DNA of 7,561 nucleotides from positions 1-7,561 of the forward strand of contig JAJRYW010000690.1 of assembly GCA_024275555.1 (NCBI GenBank), read 5' to 3'. This DNA is from Calditrichota bacterium. GTDB taxonomy: Bacteria; Calditrichota; Calditrichia; RBG-13-44-9; J075. The notes beneath the pieces are model-generated. The model did not search any database. It was given only the letters and a program-made list of their open reading frames with translations, and had not been told where the DNA came from. Position 1 is the first letter of the stretch; every line of letters starts with the position of its first letter. This document shows, one piece after another, positions 1 to 4,203 of this stretch. Both the position numbers and the translations under genes were made by a program.

Positions 1-1251
1 GCAGGCGGACAAGGAACCCGTCTGTATCCCCTGACCAAGCACCGCTCTAAGCCGGCCGTTCCCATCGCCGGGAAATTCCGTTTAATTGACATCCCCATTT
101 CCAACTGTATTCACTCGGGTTACCGCCGCATCTATATCATCACCCAATTCAGCGCGGAATCTTTACACCGTCACATTTTGCTCACCTATCGTTTCAGTAA
201 TTTTTCCAAGGATTTCGTAACCATTTTATCGGCCCAGCAGACCCTGGAAAACCGGGAATGGTACCAGGGTACGGCAGACGCCGTGCGGCAGAATTTGGCC
301 TTTTTGCAAGACTACGGAGAATATGTGCTGATTCTCTCCGGAGACCATCTTTACCAGATGGACTACAGCAAATTTGTGGAGTACCACGTACAGCAGGAGG
401 CCGATATTACCATTGGCGTCATTCCGGTGCGGCGGGAAGAAGCCTCCCAGTTTGGGGTGATGAAAATCGACCCGGACACCCGGATCAACACCTTCCACGA
501 AAAGCCTACCGACCCGGCCGTGCTGGACGATTTAATCGTGCCCCGGGAAGCCTTCGAAACCCACCGGGTCGAAGCTCGCGACCGCACCCACCTGGCCTCT
601 ATGGGGATTTACATATTCAAAAAAAGCGTGCTGATAAAACTGCTGGAAGGCACGGAGTACCAGGATTTCGGCAAAGAAGTCATTCCCCAGGCGATCAAAA
701 ACTACCGCGTTTACGCCTACTTTTTTGACGGCTATTGGGAAGACATCGGTACCATCAAAGCCTTTTTCAAAGCCCAGTTAGACCTGACTGCACACCTGCC
801 CAAATTTAATTTTTATGATGAGGAGCATCCCATTTTCTCCCATCCCCGTTTCCTGCCCGCCGCTAAAGTGTTAGACGCCGAGATCCGAAACACCCTGCTC
901 TGCGACGGTGTAATTGTTAATCCTTCTACGATTCAAAACGCCATCATCGGAATCCGCACCATCATTGGACATCGCTGCAAATTAAGCAACGTAGTGGTAA
1001 TGGGAGCGGATTTTTTTGAAACGCCGGAGGAAAAGGAACACAACCGCGACACCGGCATTCCCGATATCGGCATCGGGGATAATTGCGAAATCGAACATGC
1101 AATTATCGATAAAAACGCCCGGATTGGCAACAATGTTAAAATTACCCGCCATCCGGATGAGGATTATCAAAATAAACCCAACTATGTGATTAAAGACGGG
1201 ATAACGGTTGTTCCCAAAAATGCCGTCATCCCGGATAATACAGTTATTTAA
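1..1251 (+). CDS. glgC: Glucose-1-phosphate adenylyltransferase (ADP-glucose pyrophosphorylase), 5' partial
   Basis: Converts glucose-1-phosphate and ATP to ADP-glucose and pyrophosphate, the committed step of bacterial glycogen synthesis in the cytosol. The frame is open from base 1, and 416 residues are visible before the stop; about ten N-terminal residues are probably missing. The nucleotide-binding signature GGQGTRLYPLT (codons 2-12) is followed by the KPAVP and GKFRLIDIPISNC segment. WYQGTADAV (about 87-95), SGDHLY with the metal-binding Asp near 115, FHEKP (about 165-169) and GYWEDIGT (about 244-251) complete the catalytic domain. From about residue 315 a left-handed beta-helix domain contains DKNARIG and ends VVPKNAVIPDNTVI. 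The wording throughout, including MGADFFET, is closer to cyanobacterial and plant enzymes than to E. coli GlgC. The VVxKNA lysine matches a region tied to 3-phosphoglycerate activation in cyanobacteria, so similar regulation is possible but unproven. The phospholipase gene lies 28 bp downstream. Confidence 0.96.
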   Translation, partial: AGGQGTRLYPLTKHRSKPAVPIAGKFRLIDIPISNCIHSGYRRIYIITQFSAESLHRHILLTYRFSNFSKDFVTILSAQQTLENREWYQGTADAVRQNLAFLQDYGEYVLILSGDHLYQMDYSKFVEYHVQQEADITIGVIPVRREEASQFGVMKIDPDTRINTFHEKPTDPAVLDDLIVPREAFETHRVEARDRTHLASMGIYIFKKSVLIKLLEGTEYQDFGKEVIPQAIKNYRVYAYFFDGYWEDIGTIKAFFKAQLDLTAHLPKFNFYDEEHPIFSHPRFLPAAKVLDAEIRNTLLCDGVIVNPSTIQNAIIGIRTIIGHRCKLSNVVVMGADFFETPEEKEHNRDTGIPDIGIGDNCEIEHAIIDKNARIGNNVKITRHPDEDYQNKPNYVIKDGITVVPKNAVIPDNTVI

Positions 1252-1267
1252 GCTACACAGAATCCAT

Positions 1268-1274
1268 AAAGGAG
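1268..1274 (+). promoter_or_regulatory. Ribosome binding site that sets the GTG start of the patatin gene
   Basis: AAAGGAG lies five bases before GTG at 1280. It supports that start over the longer open frame from 1208, which would overlap glgC by 44 bases and add 24 residues with no resemblance to patatins. The nearby ATG at 1278 is in another frame. Confidence 0.75.
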
Positions 1275-1279
1275 CGGAT

Positions 1280-2218
1280 GTGATTAAAATACTATCCATT
1301 GACGGCGGGGGCATCCGGGGCGTTATCCCGGCCCGGATCCTGGCCGCTATAGAGAAAGAGACCGGAAAACCCATCTCGGAAATCTTCGATCTGATCGCCG
1401 GAACCTCTACCGGGGGAATTTTATCCCTGGGCTTGTGCCGGCCGGGTAAAAACGGAAAACCCAAATTCTCGGCAGCAGACATGGAAAAACTCTACGCCGA
1501 GCGCGGGGGCGAGATATTTTCCCGTTCTTTCTGGAAAGGGGTCAGTTCGGTGGTTGGCCTGGCCGATGAACGCTATCCGCATGAGCCCATCGAAAAAATT
1601 TTCAGCGAATTCTTCGGCAATACCCTGCTCAAAGATGCCCTCACTCACGTTTTGATCAGCAGCTATGACATCGAAAACCGGGCCCCCTTCTTCTTTAAAA
1701 GCTGGCGGGAAGAAACCAACACGGTAAAGATGAAACACATCGCCCGGGCTACTTCTGCGGCCCCGACTTATTTTGAACCGGCCCGCATTCCCATAAAAGG
1801 GAAAAACCGCGCTTTGATCGACGGAGGCGTCTTCGCCAATAATCCCGGCATGTGCGCTTATGCGGAAGCCCGGCGTATTTTCCCGGATGACAACGACATC
1901 CTCTTTGTCTCCCTGGGCGCCGGCGAACTCACCCGTCCCATCAAATATGAAGACGCTAAAGGCTGGGGGCTGATTAGCTGGACCTTACCCATCCTCAGCG
2001 TGGTATTCGACGGGGTCAGCGATACGGTGGACTACCAGCTAAAGCGGCTGTTGGGCAACAATTTCCATCGCTTTCAAACCCGGCTGGATGTGGCCAGCGA
2101 CGACCTGGATAATGCCTCCCGGGCCAATATCCTGGCGCTGATGACCGAAGCCGATCAAATTGTAGCTGAAAACGCTAAACCGCTGATGGAGCTCTGCAAA
2201 ACCCTGGCGGAGAACTAA
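1280..2218 (+). CDS. Patatin-like phospholipase (acyl hydrolase)
   Basis: Predicted lipid acyl hydrolase using a Ser-Asp dyad to release fatty acids from phospholipids or other acyl lipids. The 312-residue product opens directly with the oxyanion-hole loop DGGGIRG (residues 8-14). The nucleophile elbow GTSTG follows (41-45, catalytic Ser43). The third signature, DGG, is at 181-183 with Asp181 as the expected catalytic acid, followed by VFANNPG. All three patatin signatures are intact and correctly ordered. There is no signal peptide and no clear membrane helix, so a cytosolic or peripheral membrane enzyme is likely. The GTG start is chosen for its AAAGGAG site and because the fold begins within a few residues of it. 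It sits 28 bp after glgC on the same strand and is probably cotranscribed. The family includes CapV-type antiphage effectors, but no cyclic-nucleotide synthase is visible nearby, so that role is not supported. Its substrate is unknown. Confidence 0.93.
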   Translation: MIKILSIDGGGIRGVIPARILAAIEKETGKPISEIFDLIAGTSTGGILSLGLCRPGKNGKPKFSAADMEKLYAERGGEIFSRSFWKGVSSVVGLADERYPHEPIEKIFSEFFGNTLLKDALTHVLISSYDIENRAPFFFKSWREETNTVKMKHIARATSAAPTYFEPARIPIKGKNRALIDGGVFANNPGMCAYAEARRIFPDDNDILFVSLGAGELTRPIKYEDAKGWGLISWTLPILSVVFDGVSDTVDYQLKRLLGNNFHRFQTRLDVASDDLDNASRANILALMTEADQIVAENAKPLMELCKTLAEN

Positions 2219-2244
2219 GCGGATTCAGCGCATCGCTTTGACCA

Positions 2245-2256
2245 TCTCCCGGGAGA
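2245..2256. repeat. Perfect 12-bp palindrome after the patatin gene
   Basis: TCTCCCGGGAGA reads identically on both strands and lies 26 bases after the patatin stop. It could form a short GC-rich hairpin in the transcript or be a protein-binding site. No T-run follows on the plus strand, so it is not a standard intrinsic terminator. Confidence 0.4.
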
Positions 2257-2264
2257 AAAGAAAT

Positions 2265-2325
2265 AGGAGCGCCAAAATTTATTTTGGCAGCGGCAGTAAC
2301 GGGCAAACTGAAGTTTGCGACTCCT
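2265..2325. repeat. REPIN-like element: two hairpins in inverted orientation bounded by AGGAG/CTCCT
   Basis: The 61-bp stretch starts with AGGAG (2265-2269) and a hairpin of GCCAAAAT and ATTTTGGC (2271-2288, two-base loop). It ends with a second hairpin, GCAAACTGAAGTTTGC (2303-2318), and then GACTCCT ending at 2325. Read from the other strand, the right half is AGGAGTC plus hairpin, matching the AGGAGC plus hairpin layout of the left half. A short fixed tag beside a hairpin, duplicated in inverted orientation, is the layout of REP/REPIN elements mobilised by RAYT (Y1 HUH) transposases. No such transposase is in the window. The REPIN comparison is inference from architecture only; the palindromes are directly visible. 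Confidence 0.5.
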
Positions 2326-2347
2326 GATGCGATGGCAGAGTTTTTTT
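2321..2347 (+). terminator. Weak intrinsic-terminator-like hairpin with T-run, repeat unit 1
   Basis: CTC and TGC can pair with GCA and GAG around the loop GATG, with a bulged CTGA, and seven T follow (2341-2347). The stem is short and the bulge weakens it. It lies in the right place to end the glgC-patatin transcript, and the arrangement recurs in the next repeat unit with a different loop. Confidence 0.35.
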
Positions 2348-2371
2348 CAATGGGCAAACTGAAGTTTGCAA

Positions 2372-2399
2372 CTCCTGATGCTATAGCAGAGTTTTTTTT
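2372..2399 (+). terminator. Weak intrinsic-terminator-like hairpin with T-run, repeat unit 2
   Basis: The CTC, bulge, TGC, loop, GCA, GAG arrangement repeats here with loop TATA instead of GATG, followed by eight T (2392-2399). Loop change with stem conservation is mild support for a real hairpin. Two or more weak terminators in series could act together. Confidence 0.35.
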
Positions 2400-2541
2400 C
2401 AATGGGCAAACTGAAGTTTGCGACTCCTGCCCGTCGTTCCGGGATACAGAATAAAAAAAATATAGGCCTGTTTATTTCATCGATTGTTTTTCGGGATCCG
2501 CCTGATTTTTGAGAACACTTCCATAGCAAGGGATTGATGCG

Positions 2542-2961
2542 ATGCCGACCCTCTCCCGCTGGTTTATCAAAGCCGGATTGATCTATTTTGTTTTAGCGAT
2601 GCTGATGGCTGTGCTGCTCAAGTTCCCGGTACAGCCGGAACTGGCGGTGTGGATTGCCCCGTTTCGGGCGGTGTACTATCATTTTCTGGTTTTGGGATGG
2701 ATTACCCAGATTATCTTTGGCGTCTCGCACTGGATGTTTCCCCGGCGCTCCAAAAAAAATCCGCGCGGCCACGAACTGCTGGGCTGGCTGGTGTTTATCT
2801 GCCTGAACCTGGGCCTGATCCTACGCGCCGGCAGCGAACCTTTTCTCCAAAGCGGGACTATCCTGGTAAAATTAATCCTGACCGCCTCGGCGGTTTTCCA
2901 GGTTTCCGCCAGCCTGTTTTACACCCTGCACATCTGGAGCCGGGTAAAGGAAAAACCTTAG
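2542..2961 (+). CDS. Four-helix membrane protein resembling a haem-copper oxidase subunit I fragment (paralogue 1)
   Basis: A 139-residue inner-membrane protein with four hydrophobic segments at about residues 11-29, 46-62, 79-95 and 107-129. A segment around His47, Gly52-Trp53 and HWMFPR (63-68) resembles the helix II-III region of haem-copper oxidase, nitric-oxide-reductase and NnrS-type proteins. NLG (89-91) and a C-terminal H-x-W-x-R (from His130) are shared with the next gene. His47, His63 and His130 are candidate haem or metal ligands, but the protein is far too short to be a complete oxidase subunit I. The ATG start has AAGGGA eight bases upstream. The next gene begins nine bases after the stop and encodes a paralogue, so the two probably act as a pair. 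The reading frame and membrane character are clear; the oxidase relationship is inferred from motifs. Confidence 0.85.
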   Translation: MPTLSRWFIKAGLIYFVLAMLMAVLLKFPVQPELAVWIAPFRAVYYHFLVLGWITQIIFGVSHWMFPRRSKKNPRGHELLGWLVFICLNLGLILRAGSEPFLQSGTILVKLILTASAVFQVSASLFYTLHIWSRVKEKP

Positions 2962-2970
2962 GGAGCAGGT

Positions 2971-3384
2971 ATGCCGCGCTGGAGTACAATTTTTATCCGC
3001 ACTTCTCTTCTCTATTTGATTCTCGGTTCGCTGACCGGCGGCCTGATCCTGGTCGGTAAAGGCGGGCTGCTCTCCCCCACTCTGCTGCAGTACTTAACGG
3101 CGCACGTCGAGATGGTGCTGATCGGCTGGGTCATCCATTTCGTGATTGGAACCGCCTACTGGATGCTCCCGCGCTACTCCAGCGAACCGGTTCGCGGGCG
3201 CATTGCCCTGGTTGCGGGGTGTTATCTGCTGCTTAACCTGGGAGTGATTGGGGTTGTCATCGCCTCCCTGTTGCCGGAAGGGGCGCTCCTGGGGCTGGGA
3301 GGACGCATCGCCCAGTTTGCCGGAATCGGATTGTTTGCCATACACGCCTGGCCGCGCATCCGGCCGTTCTCGGATGCTGTTTAA
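2971..3384 (+). CDS. Four-helix membrane protein resembling a haem-copper oxidase subunit I fragment (paralogue 2)
   Basis: A 137-residue membrane protein with hydrophobic segments at about residues 11-28, 47-63, 77-100 and 108-126. It aligns without gaps with its upstream neighbour over the first 70 residues. Both have FI[KR] then a leucine-rich helix, GW at 52-53, a WMxPR motif at 64-68, NLG at 89-91, and H-x-W-x-R near the C terminus (His125 here). The histidines differ: this copy has His45 and His56 where the first has Tyr45 and Gln56, and Glu47 and Tyr63 where the first has His47 and His63. That pattern suggests duplication followed by specialisation, perhaps as two halves of a heterodimer. 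GGGAG overlapping the upstream stop serves as ribosome binding site, so the two are translated from one message. The repeat array begins 18 bases downstream. Function is unknown; a haem-binding, electron-transfer or gas-sensing role is conjecture. Confidence 0.85.
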   Translation: MPRWSTIFIRTSLLYLILGSLTGGLILVGKGGLLSPTLLQYLTAHVEMVLIGWVIHFVIGTAYWMLPRYSSEPVRGRIALVAGCYLLLNLGVIGVVIASLLPEGALLGLGGRIAQFAGIGLFAIHAWPRIRPFSDAV

Positions 3385-3402
3385 AAAATCCCCCTGCGCC
3401 CC

Positions 3403-3507
3403 TGTCTTTTCGAACCAGGCGAAGCGCAGTGAGAAATCTGTGGTCTGACGAAAGAAAATTCGGTATACGGCACAGATTTCTCTACCATCCCTGAGTTCGA
3501 AATGACA
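3403..3507. repeat. MITE-like palindromic element A, copy 1
   Basis: The outer ends are TGTCTTTTCGAAC (3403-3415) and GTTCGAAATGACA (3495-3507), inverted repeats matching at 12 of 13 positions. An inner perfect 12-base inverted repeat, GAGAAATCTGTG (3431-3442) and CACAGATTTCTC (3471-3482), encloses a 28-base loop. The sequence between outer and inner arms does not pair. There is no room for a gene, so it would be non-autonomous if mobile. Confidence 0.8.
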
Positions 3508-3574
3508 GTGAGAAATCTGTGGTCTGACGAAAGAAAATTCTGCACACCGAGTCTGCCCCGGCAAGCTCTATCCA
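3508..3574. repeat. Half-element B, copy 1
   Basis: This segment repeats the left inner arm and loop of element A (GTGAGAAATCTGTGG onward) directly after the right end of A copy 1. It then diverges into a tail containing CCGAGTCTGCCCCGGC. It lacks both outer ends and the right inner arm, so it looks like a truncated element carried along by the tandem duplication. Confidence 0.7.
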
Positions 3575-3679
3575 TGTCTTTTCGAACGAAGCGAAGCGCA
3601 GTGAGAAATCTGTGGTCTGACAAAAGAAAATTCGGTATACGGCACAGATTTCTCTCCCATCCCTGGGTTCGAAATGACA
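3575..3679. repeat. MITE-like palindromic element A, copy 2
   Basis: Same 105-base length and ends as copy 1 (TGTCTTTTCGAAC at 3575-3587, GTTCGAAATGACA at 3667-3679). The inner arms are at 3603-3614 and 3643-3654. It has GAAGCGAAGCGCAGT after the left end, where copy 1 has a two-base variant. Confidence 0.8.
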
Positions 3680-3746
3680 GTGAGAAATCTGTGGTCTGAC
3701 GAAAGAAAATTCGGTATACCGAGTCTGCCCCGGCATCCTCTATCCC
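3680..3746. repeat. Half-element B, copy 2
   Basis: Same length and layout as the first B segment. It contains the perfect 10-base palindrome CGGTATACCG (3712-3721), where B copy 1 is changed to CTGCACACCG. Confidence 0.7.
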
Positions 3747-3851
3747 TGTCTTTTCGAACGAAGCGAAGCGCAGTGAGAAATCTGTGGTATGACGAAGGAG
3801 AATTCGGTATACGACACAGATTTCTCTCCCATCCCTGGGTTCGAAATGACG
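3747..3851. repeat. MITE-like palindromic element A, copy 3
   Basis: The left end is intact at 3747-3759 and the inner arms are at 3775-3786 and 3815-3826. The right end (3839-3851) has G instead of A at its last base. The loop carries several substitutions relative to copies 1 and 2, which fits an older or less homogenised edge copy. Confidence 0.8.
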
Positions 3852-3890
3852 TGACGATATTGTTTTTCACCGGCGCTGCACGGCCCACCC

Positions 3891-3950
3891 ACGAAAGAAA
3901 ATTCGGTATACGACACAGATTTCTCTCCCATCCCCAGGTTGGAAGTGATA
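3891..3950. repeat. Degenerate right half of element A, copy 4
   Basis: After 39 unrelated bases (3852-3890), the loop and right arm of element A reappear from ACGAAAGAAAATTCGG. CACAGATTTCTC is intact at 3914-3925, and the right end is decayed to GTTGGAAGTGATA. The left half is missing. This is probably a remnant of a separate, older copy. Confidence 0.65.
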
Positions 3951-3995
3951 TGATGAAACAGTTTCCCATTGTATTTGCCAATAATTATCGGCCTG

Positions 3996-4199
3996 TCACA
4001 ATCCCAGGAAGAGCAGGATAATTCCCAGCGCCATCAGCACAATTCCGAAAGAGCGGAACCAGGTGAGATTAGCAAGCGCCCGGCCGGATAATCCCGAATT
4101 GCGGATTTGCCGGGCAATCAGGCGCGGCCAGATAAAGGCAATAAAGAATCCGGCTAAGATCAGAACCGCTTTATCCCAGGTCAGGTGAATCTGTTCCAT
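3996..4199 (-). CDS. Small two-helix membrane protein of unknown function
   Basis: A 67-residue product with hydrophobic segments at about residues 11-29 and 48-67. They are separated by a basic loop containing RLIARQIRNSGLSGR, so a hairpin with the loop in the cytoplasm is likely. No known family is recognised. The ATG start lies four bases beyond the stop of the DUF255 gene on the same strand, with AAAGGCGAG upstream, so the two are very likely cotranscribed and perhaps translationally coupled. That spacing is the best evidence that it is a real gene. Its end is directly followed by the repeat-filled convergent intergenic region. It may act with the DUF255 protein at the membrane, but this is only a positional guess. 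Confidence 0.65.
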   Translation of the reverse strand: MEQIHLTWDKAVLILAGFFIAFIWPRLIARQIRNSGLSGRALANLTWFRSFGIVLMALGIILLFLGL

Positions 4200-4203
4200 C
4201 GCG

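Larger units (their letters stand above)
2301..2429. repeat. Direct repeat, 51/52-bp period: two full units and a 26-bp third copy
   Basis: Units begin GGGCAAACTGAAGTTTGC at 2301, 2352 and 2404. The first two continue with CTCCTGATG, a short variable centre, GCAGAG, a run of seven or eight T, and CAAT. The third stops after CTCCTG at 2429. Each unit holds the hairpin GCAAAC-TGAA-GTTTGC. The first unit's hairpin is also the right arm of the REPIN-like element. The array lies between the patatin gene and the membrane-protein pair. The remaining 2430-2541 is AT-rich and shows no further repeat or convincing promoter. The repeat translates as recurring peptides on the minus strand, but nothing suggests that it is coding. 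Confidence 0.85.
3403..3851. repeat. 172-bp tandem array of palindromic elements (pattern A-B-A-B-A)
   Basis: Element A (105 bp) begins at 3403, 3575 and 3747, an exact 172-base period. Each pair of A copies is separated by a 67-base B segment. Comparing the two full 172-base units by eye gives about a dozen differences and no gaps, so the duplications are fairly recent or homogenised. The array fills the gap between two convergent transcription units, where REP and MITE-like repeats are often tolerated. Short reading frames through it encode repeated peptides and are not genes. This array and the remnant at 3891-3950 account for most of the roughly 600-base gap between 3384 and 3996. Confidence 0.9.

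Noticed and set aside
1280..2218. Patatin gene as a CapV-type effector of a CBASS antiphage system
   Set aside because: No cyclic-nucleotide synthase, HORMA, TRIP13 or ubiquitin-like CBASS gene lies beside it. Its neighbours are glgC and small membrane proteins.
2175..2529. Minus-strand open frames with repeated ANFSLP-containing peptides
   Set aside because: The peptide repeat is explained entirely by the 51/52-bp DNA repeat. There is no start signal, and one frame overlaps the end of the patatin gene.
3403..3950. CRISPR array
   Set aside because: The period is 172 bases, and the repeated elements are 105 bases with internal palindromes and similar, not unique, intervening segments. No cas gene is present.
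3381..3981. Several open frames of 65-156 residues on both strands through the repeat region
   Set aside because: They encode recurring peptides generated by the tandem DNA repeat, overlap each other on both strands, and have no convincing ribosome binding sites or family resemblance.
3977..3992. Hairpin GCCAATAATTATCGGC just past the end of the minus-strand operon as a terminator
   Set aside because: The stem is short and AT-rich with one G-T wobble pair, and no T-run follows on either strand, so terminator function is not supported.
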